The notes beneath the pieces are model-generated. The model worked only from the letters and a program-made list of their open reading frames with translations. It ran no database searches and was not told the origin of the DNA. From Mrakia gelida (lineage: Eukaryota; Basidiomycota; Tremellomycetes; Cystofilobasidiales; Mrakiaceae), in contig BRON01000010.1 in NCBI GenBank assembly GCA_024345305.1, positions 496,001 through 560,000 of the forward strand: a DNA stretch of 64,000 nucleotides, written 5' to 3'. This document shows, one piece after another, positions 22,263 through 34,800 of the stretch; within the stretch, counting starts at the first letter, position 1; each line of letters starts with the position of its first letter. The position numbers and the translations under genes are program-made.

Positions 22263-24754
22263 TCAATGACCTCCCCCACTCGACTTCACCTCCTTCTCAA
22301 CCGACCACACATTCTCCGTCGCGAACGCAACCTCCCTCGGCAGTCTGAAGGAGACGCAGAACATGAGTTTCTTGGGTGCGACTCGACGGACTTCCTTGAG
22401 GCTGAAGTCGGGAGTCGAGGAGCGGGAGATGGGGAAGCCGAGGGATTGGGAGGCGCGCTGAGAGGGTGAGAGGGAGAGAGGGGGGGGGGGGGGGGGGGAG
22501 GAGGGTGGGAGGGTGAAATGATGGGAGACGAGAGGGAAGAAGAGATGAAGGGCGAAGGGTCAGCTCGAGATAACTCGTCGCCGTCTCGTCTCGGCCCAAA
22601 ATAAGAAGAAGAGCGAGAGCGAAGAAAGAAAGAACGTCGCTCGTCGCCACTCACCTCAGCCACATCCCCCTCCGCCTCCTCCCCTTCAAACTTCGAGAAA
22701 CAATGCACATGCACCAACGGCATCTCAATCTCCTCCATCGTCAACCTTTCTCCCTCTTCGCCACCCTCCTTCTGCACGCTCAAGAGGGGGGTGTACGATC
22801 CCCTGAAAGCATCGAGGAACTCGAGCGCCGAGCCGGGGAGGTTCATCACGTAGTGGGAAACGAAGCGCGGAGAGGGGGTGGGTGTTGGTGTGGGTGCTGG
22901 GGGCGTAGGTGGGGAAGGAGTGGTCGTGGAGGGAGAGGTCGAAGATGGGGAGGAAGAGGGAGGAGGGAGTTTCGACGCTCCTCTCACGCGTTTGGGTGCT
23001 GGGGGCAGAAGAGCCGGGAAGGGGTGGAGGTAGGATTGAAGAGGGGTTTGATGGATGAAGAGTCGACCGTCGATGTTGGAGACGGTGAGGGATTTTTCGA
23101 CCTGGAAACGAACGATGGTCAGCGAACACGCGAAACTCGAACGCTCGACGCGTACCTCCCCCCCTCCCTCCCTCGTCTCGTCCTCCTCGCGTCGGACCCA
23201 CCTTATTAGCCACCCGATTCTTCTCCATCCACTCCGCACTACTCGGGTTCAAATCGTTCCCAAGGACGAGACATCTCTTCTTGGCAGCAGGAACGGCGAA
23301 GGGTCCTACTCCAGCGAAGACGTCTGCGATGAGTTGGCCGGGTTGGAAGAGGGAGATGAGACGGTCGTGTTCGGTGGAGAGACGGGAGTTCCAGTAGACG
23401 GTGGAGAAGTCGAAGGTGAATTTGCAGTTGGATTCGATCTGGTGGGTGGGTGGGTGGTGGTGATGGGGGCGTGGGGGGAAGAGGGGAAAGGGGAGAGGGG
23501 GGAAGGGAGGGGGGAGGGAGGAGGGGAGGTGAGCTCGACGCGAAGGGAGCTGGAAGGACGAGTTCGCCTCGACTTCGAGACGAGTAAGGATGAAGAAGGA
23601 GAGCGGAGAAGACTCACCGTGTTAACCAAGAAATCCTCCTCCCCAGCGATGACCTCCATCTTGAAGAACCTGAACTCGTTGTCGATCGTATCGAGTTTGT
23701 TCACGACCGTTCGAAGGGAGGTGTTTTTCTGCATCGTCCCGTTCCCAAAGAGAAAAGCGTACCGTCAGGTCTCTCGTCTATGTACAGTCCCATCCCTCGA
23801 TCGAGTCTCGAAGAAGGACGCCTCGTTGAGTGAGCGAGAAAAGGAAAAGAAGGAAGAAGAGGTCGAGCTCAACCAACTCACGTCCAAAACGATCTGCCCG
23901 ATCTGGTACTTGAAAGGCAAGTACTGATCCTTCAAGTTCATGTGAGCTGCAAACCCAATCAAACCTGTCAGTCTCATCCCCCCAACCCAACCACTCACTC
24001 GAATCCTCACTCACCCAAATGCCCCGTAAAAGTGAAAGCCGTAGGCGCTCCCTCCCTCAACTCCTCCGGAAGGATCGAGTCAACCAGCTCGCCTGTTCCC
24101 TCACGCCAAACCCGCAACGATTCAGCTTTTGTTTCGAGCAAAAAAGAAGAGAAGGGTGGGTGGGAGTGGGAAAGGGGCTACGCACTAGTCCCCCAATGCT
24201 CGTAGCCCAGCGTAAAGTCGTAGGAGAGGAGATCAGGAAGCGTTCCGGACCTGAGCTCGAGTTCTTCGAGGATGGAGGGGGAGAGCTCGTCTGATCGAAC
24301 CGTTTCGTTAGCCTTCTTCGCTTTGGTTTGGGTTGATAGATAAGAGTGACGGCACTCACTCTTATCAGGCGTATCAAACAGAATCAACCTCTTATCCTTT
24401 GGGTTCTCAGGATCAAGAATGAACGAGCTCATCCGAGGGATTTGAAGGAAGGCACTGTCGTCTCCCATTCCAGCACCTATACAAGTCAGCTCTCCCTTCA
24501 CTTCTCCCAGCCCAATTATTAAGCACTCACGCCTTGAGCGTTTTACTCTCCCTGACCTCCCTCGAACAACTCGCGGGCACTCTGGCAGCGAGGGTGGTGA
24601 AGTTGACCTCGAATTTGGACTTGTCGAGCGGGAAGGCCATCGAGGGGTGGTTCGGAGGAGCTAGCGAGGCGGAGAGGAGGGTCGCGCGGGTGGTAGGGAC
24701 GGAGGACATGCTGAGGGTGTGTTTGGGGAGAAGGCGGGTGAGGAGGGAGGTCAT
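22263..24754 (-). CDS. TRM5: tRNA (guanine37-N1)-methyltransferase TRM5
   Basis: Adds the N1 methyl group to G37 next to the anticodon, in cytosol/nucleus and mitochondria. Likely start at 24754 ([18 protein letters not shown]), with a mitochondrial-type leader. Family blocks: [66 protein letters not shown], the SAM-binding [38 protein letters not shown] and [20 protein letters not shown]. The NLP motif expected at the active site is present. A Pro/Ser/Thr-rich insert of about 45 residues separates LQSYLHPF from [11 protein letters not shown]. The first junction (near 24546) keeps frame only with a weak GTAAAA donor. The last intron contains a 19-nt homopolymer. Stop TGA at 22263-22265. Confidence 0.94.
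22480..22498. repeat. 19-nt G homopolymer (C on the TRM5 coding strand)
   Basis: An unbroken run of 19 G on the plus strand lies inside the last TRM5 intron, where on the coding strand it forms part of the C/T tract upstream of the 3' splice site. It is the longest homopolymer I see in the window. Confidence 0.9.
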
Positions 24755-24945
24755 GGACGGGGGCAGGAGGGGGAGAAGGAAGGGAAGGAAAGCTGAGCTC
24801 GAAGCTGAAGGGATTTGGAGAGGGTCGTCAAGGCGAGTTTCCTCTGGGTTTGCTTTCCTTCCCTTTTCTTCGCTGTCGAGTAAGATAAGAAACCAGAACC
24901 GAAGCATACCAGGGTCTATCGAAAGAAAGCAATCAGAAACCGAGA

Positions 24946-27900
24946 TCAAGCAGGGGGCAGCACAAACACCCTCATCCCCAACAGTCCTCCCTCCCCCTCC
25001 TCCTCCTGCCCCCTCACTCCCTCCCATCCAACCCTCACCTCCCTCGTCCCAATCTCCCCACTAGGCTGTCCCTCCTCCGGCTCTTTCAACTCCCACACCC
25101 TCACCCTCGGCAACCTCCACCAACCCACCTTCAACCCCACCGCCTGCATCCTCACTACTTTACTCTGCCCTGCGAGGAGGAGGGGTAAGCGGATCTGACG
25201 CGGTCCAGCCCAGGCGAAGGAGTCGGAGGATTCCACTTGGAGTTGGAGGGAGGAGGAGAGGGAAGGGTGGGGGGAGAGGTTGTGGATCGTTAGGGTTAGG
25301 AGGAAGGGTTGGAGGAGGGTGATTGCGGTGGGGGTTGGGTTGGAGTTGGGAGAGAGGGAGAGGGAGAGGGTGCAGGTTATGGGGTCGAAGTAAGGTTGTT
25401 GGGAAGAGGAGGGAGAGGGAGCGGCGAGGAAGGGGAGGGGGATGAGGGTGTGGGAGAGGGGGGAGTCGGAGGAGGAGGATCTGCGACGCGCACGAAGAAC
25501 GAACGAAGGAACGAGGAGGGTTTGATCAGTAACGAGAGCGGGGAAAAAAGAGAGGAGGTGGTAGAGTTGGGATGTGGCTGACCTTCTCCAGGCGATATCG
25601 TACCAGCCAGGTGAAGAGCTCTTGTGGTTTGAGAGAGGAACGTCGTCGTCTTCCTCGTCGTCAACGAGCGAAGCGGACGCGACGTCGAAGGCTGAGACGA
25701 CGGAGAAAGAGTTGCCTGTCTTCCAGACTGAGCGAAGGAAGAACAGAGAAGAGACGAATGTCAGATCGAGAGAAGAGAGTCGACGGGACTCAACGAGCGA
25801 ACGAGGACGAAGGCAGCTCACGCGTCGGGAACGAAGTGCTCGCGTCCGAGCGATCCAGGGAGGAGAACGTGTTTCTCGCCGTGCGACTCTCCTGCGTAGC
25901 CCAAAATCAAGATCAGAGTCAGCTCAACTGGTTCTCAATTCGTTATCGGCGAGAAAGCAGGTCGAACTCACCCCAACATGGAACACAACCTCCTCAACCA
26001 CCAGATCCCAATCACCAACCAAATCGAACCTGGTCGTCAACACCACCTCTCCCTCCTTATCAAACGCATCCTCCTCAAAAGATTCCAGATCCAGCAGCTC
26101 TCGAAGAGGCTCTCTCGGAGGATGCCTCTGCGTGCTGAACGTGACGGCGATGGGTCGAACACAAGGGATGGTGAGGGTTCGAACCGTTTCTGTTGGACGG
26201 GTGAGAGCGTCGTCTTCGGATGTTGGAGAGGAGGGTGAGGAGGGAGAGGTCGGTGGTGTTGAAAGTCGAGATTGGACAGAGACGTCGAGGGTTCGATCTC
26301 CTTCGTGACCTTCCGCTCGAAGGGTGAGGATCTTCGAGCTTGTTTCCGAGGGTTGGAGGGTTCCGAAGGAGATCTGTTTGACAATGGAGGTGGAGGATTC
26401 ATCGTCGATGGTGATGGTGTTGGCTGAATAAACGAAAGAAGAACGAGAGAGAGTGTAAAGCGTCAGAAATCGAAATAAAGTCGAGACGCGTCGACGGAGT
26501 CGAGGAGTCGAGCACTCACAAGATTGATCCTCCGTGGGGTATACTAGGACGTCGATCCAGAGATCGAGAGGACGGGTATCTTCGTTGCGAATGGATATTG
26601 TGATAGGGAACTGCTCTTCTAGGTATGCTGGAGATGCTTCCGAGATAGTGACGTCGAGGAGATGAGGTTTGGGAAGAACGCTGAGAAAAGGACGGGGCTG
26701 GGTCAGCGAACGCTCTCGAAGGTCGAGGAAGGAGACTCAACTCACGTGGTTAAAGTAGGCGTAGGCCTATCGAGAGAAATGTACTCGTTCGAGGCTGCTG
26801 AAGTGAGCCAGCGACCGAAGTGCGTACTCGGACGCTCGTCGGAGTTGGGATCAAAGACTAGCTCGATCTTCCAGTCTCCTTCGGCTAGAACGACGGTGAC
26901 GGTGTTGATCTGGAGGACGAAAGGGTCAGGGAAGGTTCGGAAAGAAGGTGGGCGAGAGGGAAGGGAGAGACTGACCTGCATGTCGATGGCCGTCGAGGAC
27001 GCGACGACGCCAGAGATAAAGACCGTGTCGTCCTTCCTCCATCGAAGGTTGGCTGTTATCGGCGAAAAATCCAGCTTTACGAGCTGTACGGATGAAGGTT
27101 CCGAGGTTGAAGCGTGGGTGATGGTGATTGGCGGCCGATCGTCGGCGAAGGTGAGTCGAACGGACTCGAAGGGAAGAGACTCGATGTTGCCTCCTGTCGA
27201 GGAAGACGAGAGGGCGACTTGGAAAGGTAGAGGTTGACCGGTGACGGCGGAAGGGAGCCAGAAAGACGTAGAGCATTCCACTGGAGGGAAGAGAGCGAAG
27301 GTCAGCGATACTCAAAAGTGAATGAGAGGGAAGACGCGAAGGACGAACGAAGAGAAGGGAGATCGCTCGCCTGGAAAACGAGAGGTTGAGAAGATGTAGG
27401 CTTGGTTTCCTGATGAGAGGAAGTGAGCGAAGGGGTGTTCGTCAGTACGGGAAGGCGAGGAACTGAGATTTGAGGACGCGACGAACCTTGAGAAGAGCGA
27501 GCAACTGAAGCTGAGGTTCCAGAGTCGACTTCGATTTCGACGACCGACCTGCATGCGCCCAAACAAGGAAGTCAGCAGACGAACGCTTCTTGAAGCCTCG
27601 AGATCGAAAGCAAACTCACCGACCCCGATCATCTCCACCAGAATCCTCACAACCTCCTCGTTCTTCCCCTCCTTCCTCGCGCAATCCAACCAAAGCTCCC
27701 TGATCTTCTCCGAGATCGGATCCCACCGCTCCTTCCTGTAGGTCTTACTGATCCTATCGAAGAACCGAAGAGCCATGTCGTACTGTCCTCCGTCGTGGTA
27801 GGCTTCAGAGATCCTGAAGGCGATGTAGAGAGTGACGCGAGAGGAGCCGTGTGTCTTCTTGAGGAGTTCGTAGGCTTTGGTGAAGAGCTGGAGAAGTCAG

Positions 27901-30263
27901 AGGGAGAAGAAGGGAGTCAGAGGGAGAAGAAGGGAGGAAGGGGAAGGAAGGAGGGGAGGCGTCAGCAAGAACAACTCGAAAGCAGAAGGAAAAGGAACGA
28001 CGGGAAACGAAACGAACCTCGACGATGAGAGCCGAGTGGTCGACCTTCTTCTCGTTGGCGAAACCTGGACTCGTGCTGACATAGCCACTAGCCGAGCCAG
28101 CTTCCGACTGATGATCGGAAAGGGAAAAGACGGTCAGCTCTCGAGCTCGTTCGACCTTCCAAGAGAAGCGAGACTCACGTTGGCTGCGTCCGTCTCAGCT
28201 TCGAGAGCGACTTGGTAGGTCTCCTTCCTCTTCACAGAGCAGCAAGCAGCTGCCTCGTAGTAGAATCCTGGGTGCTGAAGGATGAGGGCGGGGTTGAGAA
28301 AGCCCAAAGCTGGCTGGTTGAGAGACGGTGGAGGACGAGAACCTGAAGGAGGAGGGATAACGAGTCCTGACGCAACGCCGAGTTCGAGGAGCTCTGCGAA
28401 GATTCGGTATCTGGAGACAGAGAAACAAAATGAGAGTCAGACACAGTCCGACAAGACCTGCGAGGTCGCGAGACGGGATGGGGAAGGGAAGGTTCGACTC
28501 ACTGCCTCGCGACCCAACTCCAAAACTCGAACGTCTCCTCTCCGATTCCCCAACCTCGACTGAGCTCCTCGAACTTCTTGAGATGTCGCCTGAAGAAGGT
28601 GAGAGCTCGAGCAGTCTCGTTGTGGTAGAGGTAAAGCTTGCAGACTTTGATGGCGATGCAGTCGGCGAGGACCTTCGCTTCAGCCCAGCGTTTCGTCCGA
28701 GGAGGAAGCGTCGATGTCGAGTGGAAGAGGAGGGAGAGTTCGGTCCAGCATTCCTCGTAGTGTCTGAGGAGGATGATACGAGCGAGGAGGGTCAGGAGAG
28801 CCCGTGTGAGACCAGAAGAGGGAGCAGAGATACTGACTTCCGAGCCTGAGCGACGCGTCCAAACGAGCAAAAGAGCGAGGTCAGTTCTTGACGCGTCCTC
28901 CGAATGAGCTCCCTCGCCTCTCGCAAGCGCACAGACAAGGCAGTGAACTCACGACCTCCAGCTCTCCCCTGATCTCCGCAAAACACCCAGCCTTGTACTC
29001 GTATCTCACGATCCACCCTTCCTTCCCTAACCCTCGTCCAGCAGTCCCTCCGGCAGGGAGGCCTCCTCCCGTCGACGTGCTCGCAGGTCCCAGCCTTGCT
29101 CGCTTCCTCCTGACCCGCTTCGAGTGAGCCTGGTAGTACTCCAGAGCAGGCTCGTAGAGGACGTCCTGGAGCGAGCGAACAAAGTCGTTGAGTTCGGCGT
29201 GGGTGACGGGGGTGAGGACGAAGAGGGAAGCTCGCGAGTCGAGGGAGGATTGTCGACGAATTTGGGAGAGACGAGGGTCGAGGGAGGGGTCGTCTATGAG
29301 AGGATGGAGAGAGTGTCAGCCTCGTGGGAAGAAGAAGGCGTGCTGATCGCGATAAGAGCTCTGGTACGAACCTAGCAGCTCTCGGGAGGCGATGAGGACG
29401 ACCGTGAGCTTGATCCCTCGCTCTGACAGCACCTTCTTCCTTCCTAGCAGCTCCTTGACGAGCTCGTCGTCCTTGATCTTATTGGTCTCCACGTCCGTAT
29501 CCTCCGATAGTCGAAGGAAGAGAACAAATACGGAAGGTACGAGGTCGCTGCAGGGAGAAACGAAGCTCGAAGGTCAGCTCGACGAGAAGGAGGGAAGGAG
29601 AGGGCGAGCTCGCGAAGAGAGAAGAACGAGGAGGACGTACGTGTGTTTCCGCACCCATATCGGAGCGATGAGACCATCAGGGAAGAGCGGCGAGGTGGGA
29701 GTATAAGGCGAGAGAGGAGATCTTGGAGTCGGAGTAGATGTTGATGAGATGGTGGAGGAGGAAGAGGAGGAAGGAGGGATGACCTTTGCCGGAGGTAGGC
29801 GAACGTCCTGGAGCAAAGAAACAGACTCCTCTCGTCAGCTTGAAGCTTCCAGACACCCACTCAGATGTTCAAACTGACCTTGTCTACGAGGACTACGTGA
29901 AAGTCCTTCCTCTTCTCCCTTCCTTCAGGCTCCCAGACGGTTGATTGTCCCTTTGAAGTCAAGGTCGCTCGCAAGCGTTGAGCGAGGAGAACGAAAGGGT
30001 CCTCCGACGTAACGAGATAAGGACGCCGTTTGGAGGACGACGGCGAGGAGGGAGAAGAAGTTTCCGGATCTTGAGGAGTGGAAGTCGAAGGGGAGAGGTC
30101 GAGGGAAGTGGTGGAGGAGGAGGTCGCAGGAGGAGGATCGAGACCTCCGACGAACATCAACGGGCGATGATGAGCGAGGAAGTGAACAGGCTGCAAGCGA
30201 CGAGGTCAAGGTCAGCTTGGTATGTAATGACGAGCGGAAGACGAGACGTACGTAGGAATTCAT
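24946..30263 (-). CDS. TRAPPC11: TRAPP complex subunit TRAPPC11 (foie gras/gryzun)
   Basis: Large subunit of a TRAPP tethering complex that acts in ER-Golgi and autophagic traffic. It starts MNSY (30263), then continues PVHFLAHHRPLMFVGGL, the family N-terminus. Further blocks: LIAPIWVRKHT, DVETNKIKDDELVKELLGRK, SLQDVLYEPALEYYQAHSKR, the foie gras region (KVCKLYLYHNETARALTFFR, LSRGWGIGEETFEFWSWVAR, LILQHPGFYYEAAACC, DMALRFFDRISKTYRKERW, ELWLDCARKEGKNEEVVRIL) and the C-terminal gryzun-type beta-rich part (FGRWLTSAASNEYISLDRP, VWELKEPEEG). It covers 5.3 kb with many short introns and stops at 24946-24948. Low-complexity Ser/Pro segments occur after the N-terminal block. Its ATG lies 168 bp from that of the divergent F-box gene A. 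Confidence 0.92.
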
Positions 30264-30430
30264 CTTGATCCCTAAAGATTGAAAGAAAGGTTGAAACCGA
30301 GTCGACGTTGCGAGGGAAGCGAAGGGGAAGGGAGATAGATGGATTCGTCAAAGCTCGACGAGCTCCCCCTTCCTCCTTCGGTCCTCTCTCGTCCACCATC
30401 TCATCCACCTTCCTTCTTGGCATTGCGACC

Positions 30431-31461
30431 ATGGCATCTTCCTCTTCTCTACCATCAAATCGTCCTCTCCCTTCCCTTCCGATGGAAGTCAAGGGACACA
30501 TCCTCCGCTTCTGCGATCCTCCCACCCTCTTCTCAACTGCCCTCGTCTCCCTCGCCTTCCTCGAGCTCACGACCCCCATCCTCTACGAGGACGTCACCGT
30601 CACAGGTCCGAAACAACTTGCTGATCTCCTATGCGTCGAAGTATGTCGATTTATCCTCTCGCCTGCGGTTGCTGAGGATCTAGCGAAGAAAGATCAAGCT
30701 CACCATCGTCTCCTCCTCCCTCGCTCCCTTCTTGCCAGATCGAGGACCCTCAACCTCAACTCGAACCTCATCTCTCCCTCTCCCTCATCCGAAACCTCAC
30801 ATACTACCACCCCAAGGTCGGAACCCCGTTGAGTGACACAGCGCAGGAGAACCTCCCCCGTCTCCAGAAGCCTTCGAGACTCCAGCGACAAGGCTCGCTT
30901 CCCCTCCATCTCAACAAACTACACCTCGTGGTTCACGAGCGCTCACGCTGGCGCACAGGAGGAGTGGAGCCTAGAGAACGAGTTGAGGCTCTCTTTGCGT
31001 ACCTCTCGCCCAGATCGTTCGTCCTTGAGGGAGTCCTTCACGAAGGGAAGCAGGAGGACCGGGACGTCCTCCTTCCCGTCGTCTCCCTCACCGCCGTCGA
31101 CCATTGGACCAGGATCGAGGACATCGCCTTCATCAACGGATTCACCACCGCCGCCCTCACCCGATCAGTTTTCCTCTCCCACGATACCAACCCGTCGCTG
31201 CAAGTTCGCTACGACGTGGCCGGGCTGGAAAGCAGCGGCGCGTACGAGGGCTGGTTCCGCTGCTTGTTGGAGGACGTTCGAGGAGAAGACGAGAACGAAC
31301 TGGCTCGTCTCGAGCCTGAGGAGGCGAAGAAGAGGCTAGCAAAGATCGAGAAGGTGGAAGTTGTGGTAGGAACGGAGCAGAGGAGGATGAGGGTCTGGGA
31401 GGGTCTGCAGGGAGCCAGCACCCTTGCGAGGACGACGGTCGTCGTTCGACCTCCAGCCTAA
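30431..31461 (+). CDS. F-box-like protein A
   Basis: A 310-residue protein from two exons (30431-30640 and 30739-31461). The N-terminus has an F-box-like segment (LPMEVKGHILRFCDPPTLFS, then VSLAFLELTTPILYED) of the kind common in basidiomycete F-box families; F-boxes bind Skp1 in SCF ubiquitin ligases. The rest (SFVLEGVLHEG, LPVVSLTAVDHWTRIEDIAF, VEVVVGTEQRRMR) has no domain I recognise and may be a substrate-binding region. The intron has a CTCAC branch-like site and a GCCAG acceptor. Its inverted paralogue is at 43735-44770. Directly after the TAA at 31459-31461 there is a predicted 3'-UTR intron (31463-31532) that the paralogue shares. Confidence 0.82.
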
Positions 31462-31462
31462 G

Positions 31463-31532
31463 GTGAGCTCTCTTTCGTTTTGTCTTCCTTTCGCACCCGA
31501 ATCTCACCTCGCTCCACTTGCTTCCTTTGCAG
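31463..31532 (+). other. Predicted 3'-UTR intron immediately after the stop of F-box gene A
   Basis: A GTGAGC donor lies 1 nt after the TAA, a CTCAC branch-like motif follows, and the acceptor is TTTGCAG. The paralogue at 43735-44770 has the same arrangement (43663-43733), and both acceptors are followed by GTCCTC. Confidence 0.6.
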
Positions 31533-31830
31533 GTCCTCATTGTGTTAAGCTCTTCCTCGTCGGAGAAGGAGCGCTCGCCTTGATCCAGGACGGAAGAGGT
31601 TGTCGACGTCCGACGTGTTCGCTTGCTGTTTCGAGGATGGGATGTTGAAGGGACGTCGAGAATCGAATGACCGTAGTTACATCTTCTTCTGAGGCGTCTG
31701 CTCGAGATCTCTTTGAAAGCAAAGCATCAATACAAAGTAGAAAGAGCGAGAACTCGACGCGACGGCCAACCGAAACGAGAGCGACAGCAAAGCGAAGATG
31801 TCCATGCCACGAACGAGAGTCGATATAAAG
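31533..31830. other. Convergent 3' flank region
   Basis: About 300 bp between the predicted 3'-UTR intron of F-box gene A (+) and the stop of the MFS gene (-). It holds 3' flanks only; no gene is visible. Confidence 0.4.
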
Positions 31831-34800
31831 CTACACGGGATGAGGATGCTCTATCGAAAACGTCTTCAACAAAGGTGACGGCGGTTCGCTGATCCTCCTC
31901 GACGACGACGACTTCGTTCGACTCGCACCAGCAGGAGGATGATCTCCTCTCGCGCGGAAATCAACCTCGATCGCCTCCCTCGCTTCCTCGTCGATAGGCT
32001 CAAACCCACTCGCATCCTCCATCGCCTTCTCCTCGAGCTTCGACGGTTCCTCTCCGATGGCAGCAGGAGGAGGAGTTGCTGGAGGAGTCTCAGGAGGACC
32101 ACGACCTGCCCATCCCTCGCCCCATTTGATGATACACAGGACGAGGACGACTCCGATAAGACCTAGACCGGCGGCGATAGTGTTGGCGGGTCCTACTCCG
32201 ATTGATTTGACGAGGGGGAGGATACCGGCGGACTGAGGGAAGAAGAGGGAAAGCGAGGTGAGATTTGTTTCGACGCGTTTGAAGAAGACGAACAAAGGGA
32301 CAGAAGGACGAACAGCTCCTGCGGCGAAGGCGTATCTGACGAAATTGTTCTGAGCAGCGAACAATTAGAGCGGGAAGGAGTGATCAGCTGAGTTGCAAGT
32401 AGAGACGAGAGTGAAGTCGCGAAGACCTACGATGGCGATGACCTCCGACGATCGTTTCTGCAGGCAGTCGACGCAGTAGGTGTTGGCGGAGGCGAGGACG
32501 AACATGAGACCCACTCCAGCGAGGACTGGAAAGGGAAACGGTCAGTCTATCGTCGATGAAGAGGCCGAAGTAAACGAGGGAAGAAAGGGACGAACAGAGG
32601 AAGACGCAAGGAACAGCCACGCCGCCAGCACCAGTATCCATGCTCCACCCAGCTCCCAAGATGGCAACAGGTAATAGAATAGCTCCACCGAATAGCGTTG
32701 AGTAGAGACGGTCCTCCGGACGTCCTTGAAACGATCAAAACCGAGGCGAAAAGAAAGAAGACGCGTCAGTCGTCGAGCGGGAACAGAGATCAAAGGACGC
32801 GAAGACTCACGATATCCTCTCTTCTTGATCCACTTGGCGACAGTTCGATCAGCGTAGACTCCTCCGACTCGAGATCCAGCGATGTTTCCGAAGCCTTGCG
32901 GAAGGTAGAGGCATCCGACGATGGCGACGTTGGTGATCCCGTAACGAGGAGCCTGCAGGGGGAGAAGGAGCGATCAGGACGTGATTGACGCGACGTGAGA
33001 AGAAAGGGATGAGCCAACCATTGTGTATGTTAGTGGGACGAGGAGAACATAAGTCGTGAGAAGAGTGAAGGAGCTGTTGAGAGACTGTTTCGCGACGAGA
33101 TAGACGAAGATCGAGTCAGTTCTCTCGTTCGTCGTCTTCAGCCTTCGGGACGAGAGGTCAGGGGAGCGAGAGGGAACTCACGATAAGTAGAATGTTGGGC
33201 ATCTTGAGAAGAGCGACGGCACGGAAGGGATGGAACCAGTAGATCACGAAGCGCTTCCCCGTCGCCTGCTTCGCGATCTCGTGAGGTGTGGGTCCGTTCC
33301 ATGTCTCGGGGCTGTGGCGATGGAGCGAGGAAGAATCAAGAGGTCAGTTTATACGGCATGCGCGAGGAAGAGAACGAGAACGAGAGGGAAGGGGAGGAAG
33401 AGGGACGAACAGGAAGAACGCGATCAAGAAGCAGCCGAGAGCACCCATACCGGCCAAGAACCACTGCATCGTCTTCCATCCGGGAGTCGTGTACTCCTGA
33501 AAGACTCCAGCAATGACGGGAGCGAAAGCGGGTCCCACTGAAGAAAAAGAAAGGGAAGGAGAAGCGCGGTGAGCTCGAGTTCAGAACGCGTCGAAACGAA
33601 CGGCCAGACGCCTCGTAACGGAAGGGAGGAAGTTCTTCGTGCTACTCACTGACTGCTCCGAGGTAGAACTGGCCCATGGCTGGTAAGGAAACGCGTCGTT
33701 GGTCAGCTCGATGCGTTATCGAGAAGGAAAGGAGAGCAAGAACGACGCCTCGCCGAAGCTCAAACGAAAAGCACTCACCAGTCGCCCTCTCCGTAGGACT
33801 ATAGATATCACCGATGGTCCCAGCTCCAACTGACAGCACGGCACTCGACCCTGAAAAATTAATTGAAGCAAGCAAGTTCAGCTCAATCAAAGTCGAGCTT
33901 TTCCTTGTCTCCTCGACTCACCAATGGCTTGAAAGATACGTGTCGCGATCAGCGCCCCCAAACTCGTACTGAAAGATACTCCTATTGATCCAGCGATGAA
34001 GATGGGTAAGGATACGACTGCAAAAGGTTGGACCGCGAGTCAGTGGGAGGGGAGGAGAGGAGCGCCAGTCGACGCGAGATCAGCGCCGACTCGTTCTGGA
34101 AAGGAAACGCGCTGCTTACTATAGATGGGTTTCCGACCGTAGAAACCTGATAAGGGAGCCCAGATGAGAGGCGCTGCTCCGAGAGTGACGAGGTAGATGG
34201 CGACGGTGTAGTCTGTTCGAGACGAGACGAAAGGACAAGGAAAGGTGAGTTGGGTTCGACCTCGACGGTTCTCGTTTCCCCTCCTTCTGCTTAGCGAGTC
34301 GAGTTAGGACTCACTTATCACCTCCTGTGTCGACCCGACGTCCTCGGCGATGTTGGGAATGGAGGGAAAGAAAGCGGAAGATGCGAGGGCTGAACGAAAC
34401 CAAGATGAGAGAGAACGCGGTCAATCAAAGCGATCAGCGCCGAACTCAGAGAAGGAAGGGGGGTCGTTCGATAGGGTGAAGAAAATGACTCACGAGCCAT
34501 GAGAGCAGCGAACGAGACGGTGGAGGTGATGAAGTTTTTCCTACGAGCTGTTGGGAACCGAGAAAGGAGTAGAGAGTTGGGACGGAATCAGCCGGCTGAG
34601 GGAGGGAAATAGAGTCACAAGAGCAGCGAGGGGAGGGAAGGAGGATCGAGCGAGCTTTGTCGGTTGAGCTTTTCGTTCTCCCCTTCCCTCCCGCCCCTCC
34701 CTTCGTTTGGGTGGGACGGGAAAGATGACACTTACGAGAAAAGCGCGTATACGGATCGATCTCAGCCACCTCCAGTCCCTCCTCTAGATCGGAAGTCGTC

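Noticed and set aside
26160..26190. GGTTCGAACC string resembling a tRNA T-loop
   Set aside because: No acceptor stem, D-arm or anticodon arm at the right spacing, and it lies inside a coding exon of TRAPPC11.
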